DNA of 36,977 nucleotides from Listeria fleischmannii subsp. fleischmannii LU2006-1 (lineage in GTDB: Bacteria; Bacillota; Bacilli; Lactobacillales; Listeriaceae): positions 12,299 through 49,275 of the forward strand of contig NZ_ALWW01000017.1 in assembly GCF_000344175.1 (NCBI RefSeq), given 5' to 3'. The position numbers were made by a program, and so were the translations under genes. This document shows positions 24,134-32,964 of this stretch, in pieces (position 1 is the first letter of the stretch; every line of letters starts with the position of its first letter). The notes under the pieces are model-generated. The model made no database searches. It was not told where the DNA came from and was given only the letters and a program-made list of their open reading frames with translations.

Positions 24134-25810
24134 GTGAAAAAATCTAAATTATTTTTAGCTCTTGGATTGACACTAATACTAAGTTTAGTCTTAGTAGCGT
24201 GTGGAGGGGGAAATGATTCTTCGTCCGACAAAAAAGGCTCAGGTGATGGTAAAGCATCTGGAGAACAAGTGCTCAACTTATCAGAGAGTGCTTTGATTCC
24301 TTCTGCAGATAGCTCAAAAGCAGATGACCAAGTAGGTTTAAACGTTATTAACCAAACTAATGAAGGGCTTTATGCTCTTGACAAAGATGGGATTCCTGCA
24401 ATTGCTGGAGCAGCTGAAGAACCAAAAATTAGTGATGATAAAACAGTTTATACCTTCAAATTACGTGATGATGCAAAATGGTCTAACGGTGACCCTGTAA
24501 CAGCAAGTGACTATGTGTTTGCTTGGCAACGTGCAGTTAACCCAGATACAGCTGCAACGTATTCTTACCTATTCTCTGCTATTAAAAATGGCGATGATAT
24601 TGTAGCTGGTAAGAAAAAACCTGAAGAATTAGGAATTAAAGCAGTAGATGATAAAACGCTTGAAATAACTTTATCCAAACCAGCTGCTTACATTAACTCT
24701 TTATTCGCATTCCCAACTTTCTTCCCATTAAATGAGAAGTTTGTAAATGAAAAAGGCGAAAAATATGCGCAAAATAGTGATAATATTTTATACAACGGTC
24801 CTTTCGTATTGAAAGACTGGACTGGTACGAATAAAAAATGGACATACGTAAAAAATGATAACTACTGGGATAAGGACGCTGTGAAATTGAAACAGATCAA
24901 TGTTCAAGTTGTTCAAGATCCAGGTACGAACTTAAACCTTTATAACACAGGTAAAATTGATCGTGCGCTTCTTAGTGCAGAATACTCAGCACAAAATAAA
25001 GACAACAAAGATTATGTAGTAGTAAATGATTCATCTACTTTCTACATTAAATTTAACCAAGAACGTAAAGGTGAAAAAACGCCTCTTGCAAACAAAAACA
25101 TCCGTAAAGCTATTGCACTTGCAATTGATAAAGAATCATATGCAAATACAGTACTACAAAACGGATCTAAACCAGCGAATAACTTAGTGCCACCAGAATT
25201 TACATTTGATCCTGGTAATAAAGAAGACTATGTAAAAGAATCTGGTCCACATTTAGAATACAATAAAGAAGAAGCTCAAAAAGCTTGGAAACAAGGTTTG
25301 AAAGAGCTAGGCGTTAACAAACTTACTTTAGAATTTACAAGTGATGATACTGAAAATGCGAAGAAATCTTCTGAATTTATTCAAAACCAATTAGAAACAA
25401 ATCTAGATGGTCTATCTGTTAAACTTAAAAATGTACCGTTTAAAGTACGTTTACAAAATGACCAAAATCAAGATTACGATTTCTCTATGAGTGGTTGGGG
25501 CCCTGACTATCAAGATCCATCTACTTTCTTAGATCTATTCCAAACAGGTGGGGCACAAAATAGAATGAGCTATTCTAACCCTGCTTATGATAAAATTCTA
25601 AAAGATGCATCTGTGACTTACGCTGCTGATGCACAAAAACGTTGGGATGAAATGGTTAAAGCTGAACAAATCTTGCTTACAGATGATGTAGCGATTTCAC
25701 CACTTTACCACCGTTCAAACGCTTATCTGCAAAAATCTTATATCAAAGATCTACAAAAAAATCCGTTTGGTCCAGACTATACGTACAAAAATACGTATTT
25801 GACTAAATAA
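24134..25810 (+). CDS. oppA: Oligopeptide-binding lipoprotein OppA
   Basis: The surface receptor of the oligopeptide permease. The 558 residues have a lipoprotein signal with lipobox VLVAC (Cys22), a Ser/Gly-rich linker, and an SBP_bac_5 peptide-binding fold. Visible family stretches are LRDDAKWSNGDPVTASDYVFAWQRAVNP, KNDNYWDKDAVKL and IRKAIALAIDKES. The start is GTG 24134, 8 bases after GGGAGG. The length equals L. monocytogenes OppA (lmo2196), which is needed for peptide use and growth at low temperature. It has an extra hairpin after it and a long gap to oppB. Confidence 0.96.
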   Translation: MKKSKLFLALGLTLILSLVLVACGGGNDSSSDKKGSGDGKASGEQVLNLSESALIPSADSSKADDQVGLNVINQTNEGLYALDKDGIPAIAGAAEEPKISDDKTVYTFKLRDDAKWSNGDPVTASDYVFAWQRAVNPDTAATYSYLFSAIKNGDDIVAGKKKPEELGIKAVDDKTLEITLSKPAAYINSLFAFPTFFPLNEKFVNEKGEKYAQNSDNILYNGPFVLKDWTGTNKKWTYVKNDNYWDKDAVKLKQINVQVVQDPGTNLNLYNTGKIDRALLSAEYSAQNKDNKDYVVVNDSSTFYIKFNQERKGEKTPLANKNIRKAIALAIDKESYANTVLQNGSKPANNLVPPEFTFDPGNKEDYVKESGPHLEYNKEEAQKAWKQGLKELGVNKLTLEFTSDDTENAKKSSEFIQNQLETNLDGLSVKLKNVPFKVRLQNDQNQDYDFSMSGWGPDYQDPSTFLDLFQTGGAQNRMSYSNPAYDKILKDASVTYAADAQKRWDEMVKAEQILLTDDVAISPLYHRSNAYLQKSYIKDLQKNPFGPDYTYKNTYLTK

Positions 25811-25842
25811 GGTATAATTTTTAAGAAATGCTTGACTTAAGA

Positions 25843-25875
25843 GAGAGAGTATATTTCGATATACTCTCTCATTTT
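25843..25875 (+). terminator. Partial terminator or mRNA-stabilising hairpin after oppA
   Basis: An 11-base perfect stem GAGAGAGTATA (25843-25853) / TATACTCTCTC (25860-25870), followed only by ATTTTGCT. The weak T run suggests partial read-through into oppB, which would keep oppA transcript in excess, as is common for binding proteins. Confidence 0.7.
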
Positions 25876-25994
25876 GCTGATGTTTTGTACAAGCTCTTTG
25901 CTTAACTAAACGCTTTAACGGCATATTAATATGGAAAAATAAAGTTTAGATAAAATCGGCTATCAATGTATGACGCATACATATATTTGGAAAG

Positions 25995-26024
25995 TTGAAA
26001 AAAACTCTAAATAGATAGTAAATT
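25995..26024 (+). promoter_or_regulatory. Possible internal promoter before oppB
   Basis: TTGAAA (25995-26000), an 18-base spacer and TAAATT (26019-26024), about 50 bases before oppB. Support is moderate to weak. Confidence 0.4.
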
Positions 26025-26073
26025 TTGCAAACTTTTAACACATAAAAAATAAATTTGGGAGGTGTAGAAAGAG

Positions 26074-27003
26074 ATGGCAAAATATACGTTAAAACGCGTT
26101 TTCTACATGTTAATAACACTCTTCATTATTGCTTCAATTACATTCTTCCTAATGAAGCTTTTGCCTGGTACACCATATCGAAATCAGGAAAAACTTTCTG
26201 ATGAACAAATTCATATTATGAATGAAAAGTATGGCTTAAATGATCCAGTACCTGTTCAATACTTTAACTATATGACAGGTTTAGTAAAAGGGGATTTAGG
26301 GGTATCTTTCCAACTCGACAATCGTCCAGTATCTGAAATTCTAGGCGCACTTATTGGTCCATCCGTTACACTCGCACTAGAAGCAATGGTTTTTGGTCTT
26401 TTCTTTGGTATTATATTAGGGGTTATTGCCGCCATGTATCAGAATAGGTGGCCCGACTATACGAGTACCTTCATTGCGATACTTGGGAAATCGATTCCTT
26501 CATTCGTCTTCGCTACCGTCCTGCAATACTGGATTGGTGCAAAATTACAATGGCTTCCTGTAGCTGGTTGGGGAACCTTTGCTGATTCAATATTACCAGC
26601 ATTTGCACTTGCTATGTTCCCGCTTGCAACGGCAGCAAGGTTTATGAGAACTGAACTTATTGATGTTTTTGCTTCAGATTATATATTACTTGCCAAAGCT
26701 AAAGGGAATAGCCGTACAGAAATAGCGGTGAAACATGCAATTCGAAATGCACTCATTCCTTTGATTACCGTAATAGGACCTCTTTCTGTGTCATTAATGA
26801 CAGGTTCTCTTGTAATTGAAAATATTTACGGAATTCCAGGTATTGGTAGTCAATTTGTCTCGTCTATTCAAACAAACGACTATCCTGTTATTATGGGGAC
26901 TACAATCCTCTTTGCAGTAATGTTAATCTTTATCATCCTTGTTGTGGATATTTTATATGGATTAATTGATCCTCGAATTCGTGTGTCTGGAGGTAAGAAA
27001 TAA
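26074..27003 (+). CDS. oppB: Oligopeptide permease subunit OppB
   Basis: An inner-membrane permease of the peptide ABC importer. The 309 residues contain about six helices. The BPD_transp_1 EAA loop is ARFMRTELIDVFASDYILLAKAKGNSRTEI, which docks on the ATPases. The N-terminus KYTLKRVFYMLITLFIIASI is a typical first helix. The start follows GGGAGG. The stop overlaps the oppC start (TAATG). Confidence 0.96.
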   Translation: MAKYTLKRVFYMLITLFIIASITFFLMKLLPGTPYRNQEKLSDEQIHIMNEKYGLNDPVPVQYFNYMTGLVKGDLGVSFQLDNRPVSEILGALIGPSVTLALEAMVFGLFFGIILGVIAAMYQNRWPDYTSTFIAILGKSIPSFVFATVLQYWIGAKLQWLPVAGWGTFADSILPAFALAMFPLATAARFMRTELIDVFASDYILLAKAKGNSRTEIAVKHAIRNALIPLITVIGPLSVSLMTGSLVIENIYGIPGIGSQFVSSIQTNDYPVIMGTTILFAVMLIFIILVVDILYGLIDPRIRVSGGKK

Positions 27004-28034
27004 TGGCAGAAAAAATTGCAAAAGAAATGTTTCAGCCAGCGCAAGTTCAAGAGGCAGAAGCGGAAAAAATTTCGCGACCTAGTCTAACCTTCCTTCAAGA
27101 TTCATGGATAAGGGTACGGAAAAATAAAGCTGCTTTAGTTTCTATTATAGTATTGGGGATTATTGTGCTTATGGCTATATTTGGTCAATATATGTCCCCG
27201 AACTTAGGGCCTAACAAAAGTGTAAATTACCAAAATACACCATATGCAAGTTTGCCACCAAAAGTTCCAGGATTTGATAATTTACCTTTTTGGAATGGAA
27301 AACAAAATATAGGTGGAACCGAAGTTGATGTTTATAAGCAAAAAAATGTTGAGGAAGGAACATATTATTGGCTAGGTAGTGATACATTAGGGCGTGACCA
27401 GTTTGCCCGAATTTGGGCTGGAACACGGGTATCGCTAATAATTGCAGTTGTAGCTGCCCTTTGTGATTTGATAATAGGGGTTACTTATGGACTCATTTCA
27501 GGATACGTAGGTGGCCGTGTAGATAATGTGATGCAACGTATTTTAGAAGTGATTTCTGCTATTCCGAACTTAGTAGTAGTTATTTTAATGTTACTTGTTC
27601 TGGATCCTGGTATTACTTCCATTATTATTGCAATAGCCATGACCAGTTGGATTACGATGGCAAGGGTTGTACGCGGTCAGGTCTTGAAACTTAAAGACCA
27701 AGAATTTGTTCTAGCTTCATTGACTTTAGGAGAATCTGTTCCTAAAATTTTGGTGAAGCATCTACTCCCTAACATTTCAGGTGTGATTATTATTAATGTT
27801 ATGTTCAGTATTCCTAGTGCGATATTTTTTGAAGCATTCTTAAGCTTTATAGGGTTAGGTTTGCCAGCCCCAACAGCGTCGCTTGGAACATTGATTAATG
27901 ATGGGTATAAAACGCTTCAAGTCTTGCCATACATGGTTCTGTATCCATCTATTGTATTGTGTGTTATTATGATAGCATTTAACTTAGTAGCTGACGGGCT
28001 TCGCGATGCGTTTGATCCGAAAATGCGTGACTAA
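27003..28034 (+). CDS. oppC: Oligopeptide permease subunit OppC
   Basis: The second permease subunit, with 343 residues. It has a cytoplasmic N-terminal tail (about 40 residues), a first helix and then an extracellular loop of about 75 residues (including YYWLGSDTLGRDQFARIWAG, the OppC signature). Five further helices follow, with the EAA loop VLKLKDQEFVLASLTLGESVPKI. It overlaps oppB by one base; oppD starts 17 bases after its stop. Confidence 0.96.
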   Translation: MAEKIAKEMFQPAQVQEAEAEKISRPSLTFLQDSWIRVRKNKAALVSIIVLGIIVLMAIFGQYMSPNLGPNKSVNYQNTPYASLPPKVPGFDNLPFWNGKQNIGGTEVDVYKQKNVEEGTYYWLGSDTLGRDQFARIWAGTRVSLIIAVVAALCDLIIGVTYGLISGYVGGRVDNVMQRILEVISAIPNLVVVILMLLVLDPGITSIIIAIAMTSWITMARVVRGQVLKLKDQEFVLASLTLGESVPKILVKHLLPNISGVIIINVMFSIPSAIFFEAFLSFIGLGLPAPTASLGTLINDGYKTLQVLPYMVLYPSIVLCVIMIAFNLVADGLRDAFDPKMRD

Positions 28035-28051
28035 AGGAGAGGTGAGGAAAA

Positions 28052-29131
28052 ATGGAAAAATTATTAGAAGTTAAAGATTTACACATTTCCTTCCACACTT
28101 ATGCCGGCGAAGTCCAAGCCATTCGTGGAGTAAATTTTGATCTTCACAAGGGTGAAACTCTTGCTATCGTGGGAGAATCAGGTTCTGGTAAATCAGTTAC
28201 TACAAAAGCAGTTATGAGATTGCTTCCTGAAAGCAATTCTAGTATAAAATCCGGTCAAATTTTGTTTGGCGGTAAAGATTTAGCAACAGCATCTGAAAAA
28301 CAAATGCAAAAAATTCGTGGTAAGGATATTGCCATGATTTTCCAAGATCCAATGACATCTTTAAATCCAACGATGCCCATCTGGAAACAAATTGCTGAGC
28401 CACTTATTAAGCATCAGAAAATCAGTAAAACAGAAGCTCGTAAAACGGCGCTTCGCCTACTGCAACTTGTTGGGATACCAAACGCGGAAGAACGTATTAA
28501 ACAATACCCCCATCAATTTTCTGGAGGAATGCGTCAACGGGTTGTTATTGCGATTTCACTCGCATGTAATCCTCAAATTTTAATTGCGGATGAGCCAACA
28601 ACAGCACTAGACGTAACAATCCAAGCCCAAATTTTAGACCTAATGAAAGATCTTCAAAAGAAAATTGATACATCGATTATTTTTATTACCCATGACCTTG
28701 GGGTTGTAGCGAATGTGGCGGATCGTGTAGCTGTTATGTATGCTGGGAAAATTGTTGAAATCGGAACTGTAGATGAGATATTTTACAATCCGCAACACCC
28801 TTATACATGGGGACTTATTAGCTCCATGCCTACGCTCGATACCGATGATGAAGAATTGTATGTTATTCCAGGGACTCCTCCTGATTTATTAAAACCGCCA
28901 AAAGGTGATGCGTTCGCTGCGCGTAATCAGTATGCGATGGCGATAGATTTAGAAGAGCAACCGCCAATGTTTCAAGTGTCTGATACGCATTATGCTGCGA
29001 CATGGTTACTTCATCCAGACGCACCAGAAGTGACGCCTCCCGATGCAGTTTTAAGACGACAAGAACAATTTGCGAAGGAACATCCTGGTATGCAAGCTGT
29101 TCATGCGAAGGGGGTTGAACAAGGTGAGTGA
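28052..29131 (+). CDS. oppD: Oligopeptide permease ATPase OppD
   Basis: The first ATPase of the importer, 359 residues. Walker A is GESGSGKS (41-48), the Q-loop region is FQDPMTSLNP, the signature FSGGMRQRV, Walker B LIADEPTTALD, and the H-loop ITHDLG. The C-terminal oligopeptide/dipeptide domain (VIPGTPPDLLKPPKGDAFA) is present but lacks the usual four-cysteine iron-sulfur motif. It overlaps oppF by eight bases. Confidence 0.96.
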   Translation: MEKLLEVKDLHISFHTYAGEVQAIRGVNFDLHKGETLAIVGESGSGKSVTTKAVMRLLPESNSSIKSGQILFGGKDLATASEKQMQKIRGKDIAMIFQDPMTSLNPTMPIWKQIAEPLIKHQKISKTEARKTALRLLQLVGIPNAEERIKQYPHQFSGGMRQRVVIAISLACNPQILIADEPTTALDVTIQAQILDLMKDLQKKIDTSIIFITHDLGVVANVADRVAVMYAGKIVEIGTVDEIFYNPQHPYTWGLISSMPTLDTDDEELYVIPGTPPDLLKPPKGDAFAARNQYAMAIDLEEQPPMFQVSDTHYAATWLLHPDAPEVTPPDAVLRRQEQFAKEHPGMQAVHAKGVEQGE

Positions 29132-30083
29132 ACAAGAAAAATTACTTGAAATCCACAATCTAAAACAATACTTTAATCAAGGTAAAGCAAATGAAGTTCG
29201 GGCAGTTGACGATATTTCTTTTGATATTTATAAAGGCGAGACACTTGGCCTTGTAGGAGAGTCTGGGTGTGGGAAATCCACAACTGGACGTACCATTATT
29301 CGTTTGTATGACGCAACTGGTGGCGAAGTTTTGTATAATGGTAAAAATGTCCATGCCAAAAAATCGCGCAAGGAAATGCATGAGTTTCGCCGGAAAATGC
29401 AAATGATTTTCCAAGATCCGTATGCTTCTCTTAATCCACGTATGAAGGTTCGAGATATTATAGCAGAAGGTATTAATATCCACGGCCTTGCGAAGTCTCA
29501 AGCAGACGCAGATGAGCAAATTTATAAGCTACTTGAAACGGTTGGCTTGAGTAAGGAGCATGCAGGGCGTTATCCACATGAATTCTCTGGTGGCCAAAGA
29601 CAACGTATTGGAATTGCAAGAGCACTTGCAGTTCAACCTGAATTTATTATCGCGGATGAACCGATTTCAGCACTAGATGTTTCGATTCAAGCGCAAGTAG
29701 TCAATTTATTGAAGGAATTGCAAAAAGAGAAGGGTTTAACCTATCTTTTTATCGCACATGACCTTTCAATGGTAAAATATATTAGTGACCGTATTGGTGT
29801 GATGTACTTTGGGAAACTAGTGGAGTTAGCGCCTGCTAATGACTTATATCGTGCCCCACTACATCCATATACAGAATCTCTTTTATCCGCTATCCCGCTT
29901 CCAGACCCTAATTATGAGCGTACTCGTGTACGTAAAGCGTACGATCCAACGACGCATGCTTATAAAGACGGCGAAGAAGTGAAAATGCGTGAGATTGCTG
30001 AAGGACATTTTGTTTACTGTTCTGAAAGTGAACTTCAAATGTATAAAGAGAAACATGCGAATTTAACAGCAGCTGCAAATTAA
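29124..30083 (+). CDS. oppF: Oligopeptide permease ATPase OppF
   Basis: The second ATPase, 319 residues from GTG 29124. Walker A is GESGCGKS (45-52), then FQDPYASLNP, FSGGQRQRIG, Walker B FIIADEPISALD, and the H-loop in IAHDLS. A GGGGG ribosome site lies 9 bases before this GTG, inside the end of oppD. The frame is open further upstream to 29070 but that part is the oppD coding region. It ends the operon at a strong terminator. Confidence 0.95.
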   Translation: MSEQEKLLEIHNLKQYFNQGKANEVRAVDDISFDIYKGETLGLVGESGCGKSTTGRTIIRLYDATGGEVLYNGKNVHAKKSRKEMHEFRRKMQMIFQDPYASLNPRMKVRDIIAEGINIHGLAKSQADADEQIYKLLETVGLSKEHAGRYPHEFSGGQRQRIGIARALAVQPEFIIADEPISALDVSIQAQVVNLLKELQKEKGLTYLFIAHDLSMVKYISDRIGVMYFGKLVELAPANDLYRAPLHPYTESLLSAIPLPDPNYERTRVRKAYDPTTHAYKDGEEVKMREIAEGHFVYCSESELQMYKEKHANLTAAAN

Positions 30084-30122
30084 TAAAAAAAGAATTCTAG
30101 GTTTTTCTAGAATTCTTTTTTT
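30084..30122 (+). terminator. Terminator of the opp operon
   Basis: Stem AAGAATTCTAG / CTAGAATTCTT with a six-base loop, A-rich before and at least seven T in the 3' arm. Confidence 0.93.
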
Positions 30123-30189
30123 ATTAGAAGGATAATAGCAAAATCTCATTGAATTTTAATAAAACTGATGGAATTTTCATGTGATTCTA

Positions 30190-30214
30190 GTTTAAACCAA
30201 GTATAGTAGGGTAT
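30190..30214 (+). promoter_or_regulatory. Sigma-B-type promoter upstream of spx
   Basis: GTTT (30190-30193), a 15-base spacer and GGGTAT (30209-30214) match the Listeria/Bacillus sigma-B consensus exactly. It would start a transcript with a leader of about 190 bases into spx. B. subtilis spx also has sigma-B-dependent transcription. Confidence 0.65.
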
Positions 30215-30277
30215 ACATTAAGAGCGGCTTACTAAAAGCATTTCTACATATTTGTAATAAAAATTTCCAAAATAGTA

Positions 30278-30306
30278 TATAGAATTTCACAAAATTAGTG
30301 TATAAT
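30278..30306 (+). promoter_or_regulatory. Proximal sigma-A promoter of spx
   Basis: A perfect TATAAT (30301-30306) has a weak -35, TATAGA (30278-30283), 17 bases upstream. A second possible promoter, TTGTAA-18-TATATA, lies just before it, so the spx control region seems to hold several promoters. Confidence 0.55.
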
Positions 30307-30411
30307 GAAGAAGTAAGTTCTTATATTGCTATTTTGCAAATAGAGAAATGAATTAGCAATTCGTTTGTGAATGAAATAAAATAAAAACGGATTAAGGAGT
30401 GTGAATGTCTA

Positions 30412-30807
30412 ATGGTAACGTTATACACTTCACCTAGTTGCACATCTTGCCGTAAAGCGCGTGCATGGTTAGAAGAACATGAAATCCCTTATAAAGAAAG
30501 AAATATTTTTTCTGAGCCACTTAGTTTGGATGAAATAAAAGAGATTCTTCGTATGACGGAGGATGGAACAGATGAAATTATTTCGACTCGTTCTAAAACT
30601 TTTCAAAAACTTAACGTTGACTTAGATAGTTTGCCACTTCAAGAACTATTTGAGTTAATTCAAAAAAACCCGGGTTTACTTAGACGCCCCATTATTATTG
30701 ATGAGAAGCGACTTCAAGTTGGTTACAATGAAGATGAAATCCGTCGTTTTTTACCAAGAAAAGTAAGAACTTATCAACTTCGTGAAGCACAAAAAATGGT
30801 TAATTAA
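30412..30807 (+). CDS. spxA: Global regulator Spx (SpxA1)
   Basis: An ArsC-like redox regulator that binds the alpha C-terminal domain of RNA polymerase and controls the thiol and disulfide stress response. The 131 residues carry the CxxC switch C10-T-S-C13 near the N-terminus ([17 protein letters not shown]). The thioredoxin-like core is complete, including [23 protein letters not shown]. It is the neighbour of mecA, as in most Bacilli; the B. subtilis MecA protein interacts with Spx, and ClpXP degrades it. The start is ATG 30412, 12 bases after AAGGAG. Confidence 0.95.
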   Translation: MVTLYTSPSCTSCRKARAWLEEHEIPYKERNIFSEPLSLDEIKEILRMTEDGTDEIISTRSKTFQKLNVDLDSLPLQELFELIQKNPGLLRRPIIIDEKRLQVGYNEDEIRRFLPRKVRTYQLREAQKMVN

Positions 30808-30822
30808 TCTATTTATGTTGGA

Positions 30823-30857
30823 GTTGTTGAATAGAATCTTATTCAACAACTTTTTTT
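30823..30857 (+). terminator. Terminator of spx
   Basis: A perfect stem GTTGTTGAATA (30823-30833) / TATTCAACAAC (30840-30850) followed by seven T. Confidence 0.93.
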
Positions 30858-30912
30858 CTTTGCTTATTTTACTATTTTCGGATAATATTATAAGACTACC
30901 AGTAAATAATGG

Positions 30913-30921
30913 TGGTATAAA
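30913..30921 (+). promoter_or_regulatory. Possible extended -10 promoter of mecA
   Basis: TGGTATAAA (30913-30921) resembles an extended -10, about 80 bases before the mecA ATG. No strong -35 is seen. Confidence 0.4.
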
Positions 30922-30999
30922 AAGCTTTTTTAGGCTAAAATATAAGTATAAGTAATACCCTTCATTGTCAATGACTAATTTGGAAGGGAGAGTGTGACG

Positions 31000-31655
31000 A
31001 TGGAAATTGAACGAATTAATGAGGATACAATTAAATTTTATATCTCTTATCTTGATTTAGAAGAGCGCGGTTTTAACCAAGAAGATGTTTGGTATGATCG
31101 TGAGAAAAGTGAAGAACTTTTCTGGGAAATGATGGATGAGCTGAAATATGAAGAAGAGTTCTCTCCAGAAGGTCCGCTCTGGATACAAGTGCAAGCGCTA
31201 AAACATGGTTTAGAAGTATTTGTGACAAAAGCAAGTATTTCTGGTAAAAATGAGGGGAACCTAAGCCTTAATGTTACACAAAACGATGAATTAGCAGAAG
31301 AACGAATTGAAAAAATGCTGGAAGAGAACTTTAATCCAGCTAAAAAGGATAATTCAAATACAGAAGATACGTTAGAGTTTATTTTAGAATTCAATGATTT
31401 TGAAGACTTAATTACAATGAGTCATGCCACTGGGCTTACAGATGTGACAACAAAATTATTTGCTTACAAAGACAACTATTATTTGTATGTTGAGTTTCCT
31501 GAAGCTACTTTTGATGAAAAAACATTGACAATGTTGTAAGTATTTTACTTGAGTATGGTTTAGAATCCAATCTAACAGGTTATATTCTTGAGGAATATGG
31601 TAATCTAGTTTTTGATACACCAGCTTTAGAAAAAATTAAGAAGCATTTTGATTAA
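31000..31655 (+). pseudogene. mecA: Adaptor protein MecA, interrupted by a -1 frameshift
   Basis: MecA is the adaptor that delivers substrates such as ComK to ClpCP. The gene starts at ATG 31000, 9 bases after GGGAG. It reads through the N-terminal substrate domain (MEIERINEDTIKFYISYLDL), the acidic linker and most of the C-terminal ClpC-binding domain. At 31533-31537 one base is missing, and the frame meets TAA at 31537-31539 after 179 residues. One frame away the missing end continues exactly as MecA should: VSILLEYGLESNLTGYILEE, then FDTPALEKIKKHFD, to TAA 31653-31655. The repaired protein would be 218 residues, against about 217 in L. monocytogenes. It may be a real mutation or a sequencing deletion. 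Confidence 0.85.
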
Positions 31656-31665
31656 ATTGGAATAT

Positions 31666-31709
31666 AGAAGACTTATTTTTACTTGATGTAGGAATAAGTC
31701 TTCTTTTTT
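31666..31709 (+). terminator. Terminator of mecA
   Basis: A perfect 12-base stem AGAAGACTTATT (31666-31677) / AATAAGTCTTCT (31693-31704) followed by more T. Confidence 0.93.
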
Positions 31710-31785
31710 GCGTAAAAAATCTTTTTGGGAAAAAGAAGGAATTTAATCACGCATGGCGAATTTAAAATATAAAAGAGGTGCTTCC

Positions 31786-32889
31786 ATGTTTACTGCTCAA
31801 GATGAAAATGGTCAATCAATTACAGTAACAGAAACTAACAGACATTTGCTCAAAAATGCGTCGAAATTTTATATGTGCCATTGTTGTCAGGAAGAAGTTA
31901 TTTTAAAAAATGGGGAAATTAAAATACCTCATTTTGCTCATAAAAAAGGGGGGAAGTGTCAAGCGGCTTCAGAAGGCGAAACTAGTCGGCATTTAAATGC
32001 TAAAAAATTATTACTTGGCTGGTTAAAGTATCAAAACTTCCAAGTTGAATTGGAACACTATTTTCCAGTCATAAAGCGCCAAGCAGATTTATTTGTTGAA
32101 AATAATATTGTGATTGAATATCAATGTTCGACCATCCCTATTTCTCAAATGATTGAACGAACGGAAAATTATTTATCACTTGGTTTAAAGCCATATTGGA
32201 TTTTAGGACAAAAAGTAGTAATGAAACAAGGGAAATACGTGTTTTCGACATTTCAATTAGCTTTTTTACTTAAAGACAAACAATTGGGCTATTTTTTATT
32301 AAGTTTTCATCCAGAAGAAAAATGTTTTGAATTGTTCTATCATATTCAACATTATGCGGGAAAGTATTTTTTTGCATCGTCAATGAAATTGTCCACTAAT
32401 TATTCACTTGAAGCAATGCAGGAAAAAATAACAGGGGTTCGGTTCAAAAGCTTATTTGTAAAACGAAATCGGAAGTTGGAGCGAGAACATCTGAGTTATT
32501 TTTATGCGAAATATAAAACGAAAAGTGTCTTTTTACAACAGCTCTATCAGGCCGGTTATGCGATAATTAATTTGCCTCCTGAAATTGGGGTTCAATTGCC
32601 GTCTCAATTTTTAGTGCATACGCCAGCTGTAGAATGGCAGTTTAAACTATGGGAAAATTTTTTGAAATTACTTGAAACTGGGGATACTTTTAGTAAAGAG
32701 CATATTGCTCAGTATTTTCAAAAGTATGTGATGAGCATAAAAATGATTTTTTTACCACTAAATGAATGCCATTTATTGCTCACGGAATATCTCCTTTTTT
32801 TAGAAAAAGAAGGGGTTTTAGTGGAATATATTTTGGATCGATATAAAATAAAACGACAAATGATGTATAAGGAAAAATCATATAACTAG
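31786..32889 (+). CDS. coiA: CoiA-like competence nuclease
   Basis: CoiA/YjbF family, linked to DNA uptake and recombination during competence; 367 residues from ATG 31786. An N-terminal cysteine cluster (CHCC, 31-34) and PHFAHKKGGKC look like a metal-binding unit. RQADLFVENNIVIEYQCS gives the PD-(D/E)xK-type nuclease core with D101, E111 and Q113. The start is chosen by AGAGGTG five bases upstream; an ATG at 31753 lies before that site. It sits between mecA and pepF as in B. subtilis. Listeria is not known to be readily transformable, so the in vivo use is unclear. Confidence 0.88.
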   Translation: MFTAQDENGQSITVTETNRHLLKNASKFYMCHCCQEEVILKNGEIKIPHFAHKKGGKCQAASEGETSRHLNAKKLLLGWLKYQNFQVELEHYFPVIKRQADLFVENNIVIEYQCSTIPISQMIERTENYLSLGLKPYWILGQKVVMKQGKYVFSTFQLAFLLKDKQLGYFLLSFHPEEKCFELFYHIQHYAGKYFFASSMKLSTNYSLEAMQEKITGVRFKSLFVKRNRKLEREHLSYFYAKYKTKSVFLQQLYQAGYAIINLPPEIGVQLPSQFLVHTPAVEWQFKLWENFLKLLETGDTFSKEHIAQYFQKYVMSIKMIFLPLNECHLLLTEYLLFLEKEGVLVEYILDRYKIKRQMMYKEKSYN

Positions 32890-32964
32890 AAATCATGATT
32901 TTTTGCAATTTCTAAAAAATTAGCTCATAATAATAAGAAATATGACTTTGGGGGTTATGGATTT

